NCBI GenBank assembly: GCA_964613745.1
Contig: CAZTJA010000025.1
Coordinates: forward strand, 1 to 33,218
DNA from: CAZTJA01 sp964613745
GTDB taxonomy: Bacteria > Desulfobacterota > Desulfomonilia > Desulfomonilales > Desulfomonilaceae
Reading direction: 5' to 3'
DNA length: 33,218 nt
This document shows positions 7,099 to 14,931 of this stretch, in pieces (position 1 is the first letter of the stretch; every line of letters begins with the position of its first letter). The notes under the pieces were generated by a model. That model saw only the letters and a program-made list of their open reading frames with translations, searched no databases and had not been told where the DNA came from. The translations under genes were made by a program, and so were the position numbers.

Positions 7099-10000
7099 TC
7101 TACGGCCAGAAGCTCGAGGAGATCGTCCCGAGAGAAGTGTTTGAGTAAAGATTTGTCGTCCTGCTTGACTACGGATTCCATGAGTTTTTTCTTCTCGGAA
7201 ATGATGCGATCAATTTTTTCTTCCAATGTATTGATCGTGACCAGCTTAAATACCTGAACCCCTCTCCTCTGTCCAATCCTGTGCACACGATCCGTCGCCT
7301 GCTCTTCTCTGGCCGAATTCCACCATCTATCATAGTGGATCACCACCGAGCCGCCGGTAAGATCTATTCCCAATCCGGATGCTCGTAGAGACGCAGAAAA
7401 GACCATGCAATTGGGATCGGTATTGAACTCACGAACCGCCTCCGCCCGCTTTCTCGTGTGACCCTTGATTGTGGCAAAGCGGATATCATGATCTTTCAGG
7501 TAAGATTCTATGAGATCGAGCATTTTCACGTACTGACTGAAGACAACGACTTTTTGGCCGGAACCCAAACTCTCATCAAGAATTTCCGTAAACAGGTCCC
7601 ATTTTCCCGAAGCATATTTGCCGTAATTGACTGTGTCTCCTTCAAGCATAGCCGGATGGTTGCACACCTGCTTAAGATAATTGAGAACGGCAAAAATGTG
7701 CATGTAAGGGACTCTCTTGTCCGGATCCTTCAAGGCTGATACAAGCTCACGTCCCTGATTGAGAACTATGTCCCTGTAAAATCGTATTTGATCTTCACTG
7801 AGCGAGCATTTCCTCACATCTTCAATTTTGGGCGGCAACTCCGTTAAGACCTGCTCCTTTTTACGGCGTAATGTGAAAGGCCGTATCATCCTGGAGAGGC
7901 GCTCTTTCGATTTACTGTCTGCACTCTCCTCGATGGGGAAACGGAAATTTTCTTCGAACGAAGAGTCCGACAACAAATACCCGGGTAGGATGACATCGAA
8001 CAAGGACTTAAGATCAAGCACACTATTTTCAATAGGTGTTCCCGTTAAGCCTATCGTGCATACGGAATTCAAATGTTTTACTGCTGCATACGTCTTTGTT
8101 GATTTATTCTTAATTGCTTGAATCTCATCCAGTACAATCAGCTCGAAACGGAAATCCGCAAGCATTTCTATGTCGCGCAGAGCTATTCCGTAGGAAGTAA
8201 TCACCAGTAAGTGATCCTCGAATGCCTCATGAAAGGACCTGTCCGTTCCGTGATACACGTAAGGATCCAGGTGAGGACAATAGTCCATTACCTTATCCTT
8301 CCAGTGGCTCAGGACGGTCGTCGGGCAGATCACGAGAAATTTGAGATTTTTTCTGTCAGAGGCCTTCCGATGGTAAATGGCCGTCATGAGCGCCATCACC
8401 TGATGGGTTTTGCCGAGCCCCATGTCATCGCACAGCAATCCTGAGAATTCGTTTTGATAAAGAAACCACAGCCAACCATAACCATTTTTCTGATATGCTC
8501 TTAGGCTTCCTTTCATTGACTTGGTTGTTGGAAGCCTCCCCGGGGGTTTCAGCAGCTCCAGATCTCTCGTCCATGATTTTGATTTCGGATCCGAAAATTT
8601 CTTTTCCAATTTGTCATGGAAAGCCAAAAACCTCAGATACTCGGTGCGGCCGACGCTGAGATTATTCCCGTTCAAGGCCTCGGGATTCAATCCGTCCATC
8701 CACGCAAATTCAGGAGACTTCGTGTCGATCCATTTGTCTTCATGTGCGAGAAATTTTAAGTTCTTGTGTCTCGCATCAAATATTTGATCGAAGGGAATCG
8801 AAGTCTTACCTACTTTGTAACTAATTTCGAGGCCGATTTTCTCGCCTTCATCTTTAATTTGTACGGAAACAGAGTCGTACGAATCAATGGTCTCCCGGTT
8901 TAACAATTCTTCATCGATAAAAATACCAGGTTCGGTACGCAACAGATCCGAGTATTCCATTAAAAATGAAGTGATTTCTTCTGCCGAAATTTTAGTTTTT
9001 TTCTGAGGAGAAAAATGCTCTGGAGGCAGCCCGGTAGCATTTACATCTATTTTGTGAAATCCCCAATCCGGAAAGAAGTAGTAGCTTCCGTAAAGCTGAG
9101 ATTCGAGTTCGGTTCGATCTATATACGGTAAATCATCGGCGCCGTCCGGATCGGGATTCTCGATCACCGGCGTTATGAGAAGTGAAGAGTCATTTTGATA
9201 TTCAACTCTGTAGCCGGTTTTCAGAGCTATGGGATGGATATAAATATCCGTACCGAGAACATCTTTGGATTCAGCCGTTTCTATTATCGAGCCGATATGG
9301 TTACGTGGGGGAACAAGCCTGAAAATGACCCGATCTTCCTCATCATAACATTCGACGGTAAGCTCCTCTTTGTATTCAAGAAAGGTAAACCGAAACTCTC
9401 CACCGGATCGTCCTGAAACCAGAAATCCGACTTTGGCGATTTTGTGCCACAGACTTTCCTCTAAGTGCTGCCGAACGGATTTCAGTCCCCTTCTGTTGAT
9501 TTCCTCTTCGGACGGTGAATATTGCCAGGGTCTCCGTCGAAGAGAGGGCACATTCGGATCCTTCAGCTTCCGACCATACATCCTGCGGAACAATGATGAG
9601 TCAATGTCTTTACGTATTACATCGAAAAACTCATACAGAAATTCTTCAACCAGCCGTTCACCGGGCATGAATGCCAAAATTTCGTTTTGATTTCGATCAA
9701 AATAACTAATCCGTAATCCGCCTTCTCCATGGTTTATTTGGGATTTAAAACCCAGAATGGAATCTCCGAAATTACGATACCCCCACCAGCTTATCTCGTA
9801 CCAAAAACTGTTCTGAAAATCCTCGCCGAGCGACTTCAGTTTGCCCGTATCCGTGTCGGGACGCAGTATGTATTTAATGAAGGATACTATGTGATTACAG
9901 TAAGTGCGGGTTGAAGACCGAAAGCAACTACAAGTCGCTCTTGTGAGAAGTTTCGTTTCCGGATCGAGTGAAACGTGAACATTGACACCTTTTCCCATTT

Positions 10001-10187
10001 TGTCACTGACAAGACCGAAGTAGGATTCTCTCCCAAAATTCATGTGCGAAATTCGCGAAACTTGGCACTCATCAGGTTCAGATTCGTTACTAATTGAACT
10101 AATACTGGTGTTTAAAGAATCGGCGGAATCGGTGTCGCCCTTGCGTCCGGCCGAACTTTTACGCAAATGTATTATTTTTCCAAACAC
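7095..10187 (-). CDS. SWIM zinc-finger and SNF2-family helicase/ATPase
   Basis: A 1030-residue protein starting at GTG 10185-10187, with AGGAG 6 nt upstream. The N-terminus carries a SWIM zinc finger with Cys86, Cys88, Cys97 and His99 (CxC...CxH). A long middle region has no recognised motif; bacterial SNF2 proteins often carry a DUF there. The C-terminal half is a complete SNF2 motor: DDMGLGKTHQ (motif I), DEIQAIKN (II), LTGTPIENS (III), VVFSQY (IV), the DRWWNSAREEQATDR stretch (V) and HRIGQ (VI). Known for the family: ATP-driven translocation on duplex DNA that remodels protein-DNA complexes, with roles in transcription recycling, repair or defence. It appears monocistronic; no partner gene such as a nuclease or methylase is adjacent, so a defence role is not supported. 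The gene ends in a stop-codon overlap with the epimerase. Confidence 0.9.
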   Translation of the reverse strand: MFGKIIHLRKSSAGRKGDTDSADSLNTSISSISNESEPDECQVSRISHMNFGRESYFGLVSDKMGKGVNVHVSLDPETKLLTRATCSCFRSSTRTYCNHIVSFIKYILRPDTDTGKLKSLGEDFQNSFWYEISWWGYRNFGDSILGFKSQINHGEGGLRISYFDRNQNEILAFMPGERLVEEFLYEFFDVIRKDIDSSLFRRMYGRKLKDPNVPSLRRRPWQYSPSEEEINRRGLKSVRQHLEESLWHKIAKVGFLVSGRSGGEFRFTFLEYKEELTVECYDEEDRVIFRLVPPRNHIGSIIETAESKDVLGTDIYIHPIALKTGYRVEYQNDSSLLITPVIENPDPDGADDLPYIDRTELESQLYGSYYFFPDWGFHKIDVNATGLPPEHFSPQKKTKISAEEITSFLMEYSDLLRTEPGIFIDEELLNRETIDSYDSVSVQIKDEGEKIGLEISYKVGKTSIPFDQIFDARHKNLKFLAHEDKWIDTKSPEFAWMDGLNPEALNGNNLSVGRTEYLRFLAFHDKLEKKFSDPKSKSWTRDLELLKPPGRLPTTKSMKGSLRAYQKNGYGWLWFLYQNEFSGLLCDDMGLGKTHQVMALMTAIYHRKASDRKNLKFLVICPTTVLSHWKDKVMDYCPHLDPYVYHGTDRSFHEAFEDHLLVITSYGIALRDIEMLADFRFELIVLDEIQAIKNKSTKTYAAVKHLNSVCTIGLTGTPIENSVLDLKSLFDVILPGYLLSDSSFEENFRFPIEESADSKSKERLSRMIRPFTLRRKKEQVLTELPPKIEDVRKCSLSEDQIRFYRDIVLNQGRELVSALKDPDKRVPYMHIFAVLNYLKQVCNHPAMLEGDTVNYGKYASGKWDLFTEILDESLGSGQKVVVFSQYVKMLDLIESYLKDHDIRFATIKGHTRKRAEAVREFNTDPNCMVFSASLRASGLGIDLTGGSVVIHYDRWWNSAREEQATDRVHRIGQRRGVQVFKLVTINTLEEKIDRIISEKKKLMESVVKQDDKSLLKHFSRDDLLELLAVD

Positions 10188-10193
10188 TTAATT

Positions 10194-10198
10194 CTCCT
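10194..10198 (-). promoter_or_regulatory. Ribosome-binding site of the SNF2 helicase
   Basis: On the minus strand AGGAG stands 6 nt before the GTG start codon. It confirms GTG 10187 as the start. Confidence 0.6.
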
Positions 10199-10231
10199 AC
10201 CCCACACCTCGGCACTAGACAACACGAGGGT

Positions 10232-10260
10232 GCGATAGCACAGCGGAATTTTCTTGTCAA
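10232..10260 (-). promoter_or_regulatory. Predicted promoter of the SNF2 helicase
   Basis: On the minus strand there is a perfect -35 TTGACA (10260-10255), a 17-nt spacer and a -10 TATCGC (10237-10232). The -10 is weak (3 of 6) but keeps TAT. It lies about 45 nt upstream of the GTG start. Confidence 0.45.
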
Positions 10261-10478
10261 CAATTAAATTATAAACTTAGGTTAGACTTCCAAATTGTAT
10301 ATTTTCAACGCGAAAATGCTATCCTATTAATGAGACTAGGAATATCAAGTATCGAATCATATATTTCGCGAAAAATACGTAGTCGGATCATAGACGAAAA
10401 ATGACGGAAGCCCCTTTACGTACGCTCCGGACTGAAAACCGTAGAAAGCAAACGCACCCGACAATGAGGGTCTAAGTT

Positions 10479-10511
10479 AAAAAAAAAATGGTTTCCGCAA
10501 AACGGTGAAAC
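10479..10511 (-). terminator. Rho-independent terminator of the small Cys-rich secreted protein gene
   Basis: On the minus strand GTTT-ca-CCG, loop TTTTG, CGG-AAAC forms a 7-bp stem with a 2-nt bulge. It is followed by CA and a run of ten T (opposite A 10479-10488). It lies about 35 nt after the stop codon at 10546. Confidence 0.6.
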
Positions 10512-10545
10512 GAAGAAAAAAATTGAGAAGGTATTTGGCTGGTTC

Positions 10546-10818
10546 TTATGGACCGGTAACTTGATAGGAATAGGTAAATTTTAATCCGTTGCAGCCATCG
10601 GAACAGACGCGGTGTCCGTACGCCTTGCAAGCCATGTCCGCCTCAAAACCGATATCGGGAGATCTGTCGATGGGGATCATAAAAGCAAAATTACCTATGG
10701 AGTCATCACACGTGCAGCGACACGTAATATGGCACTTGATCCAAACTTGTCCTGCACATGCCATACCCGCACTTAAGAGAACAATAACTATGAGAAATAG
10801 TGATGTTCTTCGCAGCAT
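10546..10818 (-). CDS. Small cysteine-rich secreted protein of unknown function
   Basis: 90 residues. A clear signal peptide covers residues 1-23 (MLRRTS, hydrophobic core, AGMACAG). The mature part, about 67 residues, holds seven cysteines arranged as KCH, TCRCTC, ACK and VCSDGC, plus an aromatic YSYQ near the C-terminus. I recognise no family. The dense cysteines suggest disulfides or metal binding in the periplasm or outside. The start ATG 10816-10818 has GGAG 8 nt upstream, and a T-tract terminator follows. It is read divergently from another small secreted protein with cysteines (11059-11541), so the two could share regulation across the 240-bp gap. An odd cysteine number in the mature form leaves one free if all others pair. 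Confidence 0.6.
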   Translation of the reverse strand: MLRRTSLFLIVIVLLSAGMACAGQVWIKCHITCRCTCDDSIGNFAFMIPIDRSPDIGFEADMACKAYGHRVCSDGCNGLKFTYSYQVTGP

Positions 10819-11005
10819 ACCGTGTTCTCCATTCGTGGATTTATAGCATATTGTGAAAGGCTTAGCAATTTAAATGGCAGCCCTTCAAACGCACTCCGTC
10901 TTTGAAAACATCCGGCCATTCACAACAGCACCAGCTTGAAAGTGGCTAATCGAAATGAATTCAAAAACTTAACCAAAAACGTCTATACAATAATTAATTA
11001 ATTAC

Positions 11006-11035
11006 TTGAACTTTGCTTCATAACTTTGATATAAT
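11006..11035 (+). promoter_or_regulatory. Strong predicted sigma70-type promoter
   Basis: TTGAAC (11006-11011), an 18-nt spacer and a perfect TATAAT (11030-11035). Transcription would start about 7 nt later, giving a leader of roughly 15 nt that still contains the CGGAGG ribosome-binding site (11047-11052) and ends at ATG 11059. Confidence 0.65.
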
Positions 11036-11058
11036 CGGGGTAGCCTCGGAGGTTGCAC

Positions 11059-11541
11059 ATGAAGCACAAAGCCTTTATTGCCGTTGCTCTATTCAATATT
11101 TTTATGCTTGCCGGAACCGCATTTGCTTTTGGTGAGGATATTCTTGCCGCAACGGGTCAGTACACTTTCTTTATCAAACCATGCCCTCAGACCAATACGA
11201 CGTATTACCAAAAAATGGTGCCCTGCGTCCTCAGAGACACTATACAGGTCCCCAAAACGGTAGTTGATTCATACCCATTGCCGATACCTTCAGTTCGAGG
11301 AATTCCCATTGTGCGCCACGAGCAACCCGTTGGGTGTGCTTTGGGATCGTCACCCTGCATAGAATGTGCTCCAAAGCCAAGCAGCAGTCCTGACGTATTG
11401 ACTTCCGTTGTGCCTAGAATGGTCAATGTCCGTATACCGTCGGTAGTTCCTGCTCCCAAAGAAATAACCAAACGAGTCAAATTGCCTCAATGGTTTGCGG
11501 TAACGGAAGAACCCAAGCCTATTCGCAAGGCCGGCAAATAA
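11059..11541 (+). CDS. Secreted proline-rich protein of unknown function
   Basis: 160 residues from ATG 11059, preferred over TTG 11053 because CGGAGG ends 6 nt before the ATG. A signal peptide is visible: MKHK, a hydrophobic stretch and a cleavage region near GTAFAFG (residues about 20-24). The mature protein is rich in Pro and Val, with several evenly spaced cysteines (KPCPQ, VPCVL, GCALG, SPCIECAP) and a basic C-terminus (KPIRKAGK). I know no family for it. It is probably periplasmic or surface exposed. A consensus-like promoter lies directly upstream and a hairpin with a T run lies 62 nt after the stop, so it looks like a single-gene, well-expressed unit. Confidence 0.6.
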   Translation: MKHKAFIAVALFNIFMLAGTAFAFGEDILAATGQYTFFIKPCPQTNTTYYQKMVPCVLRDTIQVPKTVVDSYPLPIPSVRGIPIVRHEQPVGCALGSSPCIECAPKPSSSPDVLTSVVPRMVNVRIPSVVPAPKEITKRVKLPQWFAVTEEPKPIRKAGK

Positions 11542-11602
11542 GCTCTACCGCTTGCCTCTAAAAATGCAGAGTCTTTGAACGAGATTGAATTAGCGGATCA
11601 GC

Positions 11603-11645
11603 CATGCTAATGTAGCTCGATTAGCACTCGGCATGGAGTTTTTTT
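11603..11645 (+). terminator. Hairpin with T-run overlapping the next ribosome-binding site
   Basis: GCTAAT (11606-11611) pairs with ATTAGC (11620-11625) around an 8-nt loop. An outer CATG (11603-11606, reusing the first G) can pair with CATG (11632-11635) as an alternative. Seven T (11639-11645) follow directly and also form the spacer between GGAG (11635-11638) and the ATG at 11646. It can act as the terminator of the secreted protein gene, as an attenuator for the ligase-like gene, or both. Confidence 0.4.
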
Positions 11646-13133
11646 ATGAATCTCAGCGAGATCATCGATCGCTTTGCTTCGGATACCCCTGACAATCCCG
11701 CCCTGGTTTTCGAAGACAGAACCATCACGTATTCTGAATTACTGGCTTCCGTAAACAAAATGTGTAATGCACTTTCAAAGGCCGGAATCGGCAAAGGTGA
11801 TTGTATTGCATTATTGATAGGGAACAGCCCTGAATTCGTAACGGGCTACTTTGCGGCTCTGAGATTGGGAGCCGTTGCCGTCACTTTGAATCCGGCGGCT
11901 ACCGTCTATGAATTGTCTCATTATTTTGCGGATTGTAAGCCTAAAGCAGTCCTGGGGAACGAAGATCAACCTGCAAAAGTTCGAGCGATCCCTGATCATG
12001 TTGATTATGTCCGATTAATTGTCAGCCGAGTTGCCGATGACGGCGTAACCACGTTTAAAGAAATCGAATCGAATTATTCGGATTCATTTTCCGCAATTCA
12101 AGTGGATCCTGATCATCCGGGAGTTGTTATATTTACGGCCGGACTTCTTGGAAAAGCTCTTGGGGCAACTCTGAGCCACAAGAATTTAGACTCAAATTCA
12201 AATATGCTTAAAGACACATGTCAGGGTGGACCTTCGGATCGTGGCCTGGCATTGATTCCGCTCTTTCATGCCTTCGGTTGTGCCGTAAATCTCTTAGGAA
12301 CGTTCAAGGCCGGTGGATCGGTTTATCTGGTGGAAAAGGTTGATTTTCCAAAACTTATTCCTTGGCTCAAGAAAGCTCAGATAACTTACACCGGATTGGT
12401 ACCGATGGTCTACTACGGTCTCATTTATCATCCGGCATGCAAAGATCTTGATCTCAAGAGTATGCGAATCGCCATCAGTGGCGGCGCTCCTTTATCCTAC
12501 GAGATTTATGAACGATTCACGGAGAAGTACGGGATCGATGTGTATCACGGCTATGGTCTCACTGAAGCTTCTCCCGTTGTATCATGGAACAATATTCACA
12601 TAAAAAATAAACCCAAATCAGTGGGAACCCCTATCCCGGACGTTGCGGTGGAAATTCACGATGACAACGGCAATCCTCTCCCGGCGAATACTGAAGGAGA
12701 AGTTGTCGTCACGGGACCGAATGTGATGCTTGGATATTGGGGTAGACCGCATGAAACGTCTATGGTCATTCGAAATGGAAAGCTTTATACCGGCGATCTC
12801 GGTTTTTTGGATGAGGAAGGCTACATCACTCTCACCGGCTTAAAAAAGGACCTTGTAATTACTTCCGGTTTCAACGTGTATTGCCAGGAAGTGGAAGAAA
12901 TATTGATTCGTCATCCCCATGTTGCCGAGGTAGCGCTCATAGGCGTTGATGATTTGATGCGTGGTCAAGTTATTGAAGCCTTGGTGGTTCCGGAATCAGG
13001 AGTGCAACTTGAAGAAAGAGAACTAATCAGATTTTGTAAAGAATATCTCTCCCGTTACAAGTGTCCGAGAAAAGTTCGCACCGTGAGCCGAATCATTCGT
13101 GATGATCACGGCAAGCCGCTGGAGTGGAATTGA
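11646..13133 (+). CDS. AMP-forming acyl-CoA synthetase/ligase-like protein with altered P-loop
   Basis: A 495-residue ANL-superfamily protein. Motifs in order: the A3 phosphate loop at residues 164-174 reads TAGLLGKALGA where TSGTTGxPKGV is usual; the adenine-binding region is HGYGLTEASP; the ribose-binding Asp lies in YTGDLGFLDEEGY; the hinge is GLKKDLVITSGFNVY; and a C-terminal Lys lies in HGKPLEWN. Known for the family: activation of a carboxylic acid to acyl-AMP, then CoA thioester. The missing Pro and Lys of A3 (Ala171, Leu172) may alter ATP use, yet the other motifs are intact. Similar TAxxxGxPxGA-type variants occur in acyl-CoA synthetases of syntrophic Deltaproteobacteria, as I recall, so it may be functional. 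The protein stops only a few residues after the A10 lysine. The start is ATG 11646 with GGAG 7 nt upstream. Confidence 0.83.
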   Translation: MNLSEIIDRFASDTPDNPALVFEDRTITYSELLASVNKMCNALSKAGIGKGDCIALLIGNSPEFVTGYFAALRLGAVAVTLNPAATVYELSHYFADCKPKAVLGNEDQPAKVRAIPDHVDYVRLIVSRVADDGVTTFKEIESNYSDSFSAIQVDPDHPGVVIFTAGLLGKALGATLSHKNLDSNSNMLKDTCQGGPSDRGLALIPLFHAFGCAVNLLGTFKAGGSVYLVEKVDFPKLIPWLKKAQITYTGLVPMVYYGLIYHPACKDLDLKSMRIAISGGAPLSYEIYERFTEKYGIDVYHGYGLTEASPVVSWNNIHIKNKPKSVGTPIPDVAVEIHDDNGNPLPANTEGEVVVTGPNVMLGYWGRPHETSMVIRNGKLYTGDLGFLDEEGYITLTGLKKDLVITSGFNVYCQEVEEILIRHPHVAEVALIGVDDLMRGQVIEALVVPESGVQLEERELIRFCKEYLSRYKCPRKVRTVSRIIRDDHGKPLEWN

Positions 13134-13138
13134 TATAC

Positions 13139-13168
13139 ATTACCGGAATAACACCAAAATTACCGGAA
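13139..13168 (+). repeat. Direct repeat ATTACCGGAA, 20-bp period
   Basis: ATTACCGGAA occurs at 13139-13148 and again, identically, at 13159-13168. The 20-bp period is close to two helical turns and the repeat lies 50 nt upstream of the sensor kinase start. This is the layout of a tandem regulator-binding site. Confidence 0.5.
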
Positions 13169-13217
13169 CCGGATAGCACCTTGGACCTGCTGTGAATCGA
13201 GGCGGGGGATCCCATTC

Positions 13218-14900
13218 ATGGGGCTTGATCGTAAATTAACTCACCTTCTCAGACCGGAAGAACCCGAAAAAAGAGCTGAGTATCGTCGTCGGATCGAGTG
13301 GCTGATGCTGCTTAGATTAGTCATTATGACGGCTCTGCTCGGCATCACCGTATTCTTTCAGCTCCATACCATCGGCGATCCTTTCTTTAATTCTGCAGTT
13401 CCACTCTATGTTTTGATTGGGACCACTTTTTTCCTCAGTCTGATATATGCTTTCGCGCTGCCGCTTGTACCCAATCTGTATGTCTTCTCTTTTGTCCAGC
13501 TCGTTCTTGACGTCTTCTATGCGACCGTGGTGATACATTTCACCGGAGGTGCGTCGAGCGCTTTCACGGTTCTTTACATTTTCGCAATCACCGCATCGGG
13601 GATACTCCACTTCCGGCGGGGATCACTGATTATAGCCGCAATTTCCAGCATTCTTTTCGGCACTCTCATTAATCTTGAATTCTATCAGCTTGTGCCCCAA
13701 ACATTTTGGCCGTGGATAAGTTTCTGGAGTAGGGAAACTCCGGGTTACATTTTATGGGTTCTCATTGTTCACATCACATTTTTTTTCCTGGTTGCCGTCG
13801 TATCGAGTACCCTGGCTGAACAACTTCAGAGGACAAAGGCTACCCTCAGCAGCAAAGAGATTGATTTCAAAACACTCTCTCGACTGCATTCAAGTATCGT
13901 GAGGTCCATATCGAGCGGAATCTTGACTACGGACGGTTTGAACCGCATTACTTTTGTCAATGATGCAGGACTCAATCTTCTCGGGACCGATTTCAACGAA
14001 ATAGGTTTTCAGCCCGTAAAAAACGTTTTTCCCATCCTGGATAATGATCAAAACCCGGAAAATCCCAAAACTACTTTTCTTACGTTGATAGATGTCAACA
14101 ACGAGGCCAAGAATTTCGAGCTTTCCATCTCGAATCTGCATGATGAAAAACTCTCGAACACAGGTCGCCTCATCGTTTTCAATGATGTAACTCAGCTGCG
14201 TAAAATGGAAGAGCGTGTCAAACAAAGTGAAAAACAAGCAGCATTTGTGCGAATTGCCGCAGGAATGGCACATGAAATTAGAAATCCTCTTGCTGCATTG
14301 AGGGGAGCGGCCGAGCTAATCTCTCAGACGAGTTCCGAAGATCTTAATCAGAGACTCTCCGGAATTATAACGAGGGAATCGGATCGCTTGAACAATTTAC
14401 TGGGTGATTTTTTGCTGACCGTCGGTAATCATAAACTTAACCGATCAACCATCATGTTAGGCGACCTCGTGGAAGAGACGGTGGAGTTATTTTCAAAAGA
14501 GCCGCGAGTAAGTAAACAATGCCAAATTGAGACATTCATAAACAAGGGGATCGAGATCCAGGGCGATCCTGTCCGTCTCAAGCAAGCTTTGTGGAATCTG
14601 CTCTCAAATGCTTTGGATGCCGGTGATTCGGGCGCACGGATTCGGATCACTCTTGAAACGAACCCGGAGAAAAAACTCGCTGTCTTGAAAGTCCAGGATT
14701 GGGGATCCGGGATTCCTTATGAAATTAGGAATAGACTTTTCGAACCATTCACAACTACCAAAGACAAGGGCACTGGATTGGGTTTGGCGGTGGTCATGGG
14801 CATAGCGGAATCTCATGGCGGTTCCATAGATGTCGACAGCTCCCCCGAGGGAACCACGTTTACCATAACACTACCGCTGCACATTTCAGATCCAAATTGA
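13218..14900 (+). CDS. Membrane sensor histidine kinase, PilS/NtrB-like
   Basis: 560 residues. The first about 200 residues contain several hydrophobic stretches that look like six membrane helices with short loops (for example TALLGITVFF, LVLDVFYATVV and ITFFFLVAVVS). A linker leads to a PAS domain (about 220-330), then a HisKA domain with the H-box AAGMAHEIRNPLAAL (His352) and a HATPase domain with the N-box LWNLLSNALDAG, the G1 segment DWGSGI and TGLGLAVV. This six-helix plus PAS plus HisKA layout is that of PilS, the kinase controlling type IV pili, but no pilin gene is in view. It autophosphorylates and should pass the phosphate to the sigma54-type regulator encoded 31 nt downstream. A 20-bp-period direct repeat precedes it. 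Confidence 0.85.
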   Translation: MGLDRKLTHLLRPEEPEKRAEYRRRIEWLMLLRLVIMTALLGITVFFQLHTIGDPFFNSAVPLYVLIGTTFFLSLIYAFALPLVPNLYVFSFVQLVLDVFYATVVIHFTGGASSAFTVLYIFAITASGILHFRRGSLIIAAISSILFGTLINLEFYQLVPQTFWPWISFWSRETPGYILWVLIVHITFFFLVAVVSSTLAEQLQRTKATLSSKEIDFKTLSRLHSSIVRSISSGILTTDGLNRITFVNDAGLNLLGTDFNEIGFQPVKNVFPILDNDQNPENPKTTFLTLIDVNNEAKNFELSISNLHDEKLSNTGRLIVFNDVTQLRKMEERVKQSEKQAAFVRIAAGMAHEIRNPLAALRGAAELISQTSSEDLNQRLSGIITRESDRLNNLLGDFLLTVGNHKLNRSTIMLGDLVEETVELFSKEPRVSKQCQIETFINKGIEIQGDPVRLKQALWNLLSNALDAGDSGARIRITLETNPEKKLAVLKVQDWGSGIPYEIRNRLFEPFTTTKDKGTGLGLAVVMGIAESHGGSIDVDSSPEGTTFTITLPLHISDPN

Positions 14901-14931
14901 ATGGCTGGGTATTCGGTATAGGAGATGAATG

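Larger units (their letters stand above)
10188..10545. other. AT-rich intergenic region with two inverted repeats
   Basis: These 358 bases contain no credible gene. They hold the helicase promoter (10232-10260), the terminator of the small secreted protein gene (10479-10511) and two symmetrical elements: ATTTTC-aacgc-GAAAAT (10301-10317) and the perfect 10-bp palindrome TTTCGCGAAA (10364-10373). Both contain the string CGCGAAAA, so they could be two copies of one binding site. Nothing else is recognisable. Confidence 0.4.

Noticed and set aside
7095..10187. SNF2-SWIM helicase as part of a DISARM-like or other defence system
   Set aside because: No methylase, PLD nuclease or other defence partner is adjacent; the neighbours are metabolic and unknown secreted proteins.
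11044..11052. CCTCGGAGG around the Shine-Dalgarno, repeated at 17258-17266
   Set aside because: Both copies are simply GGAGG sites with a partly complementary flank; the possible stems have loops too small to form.
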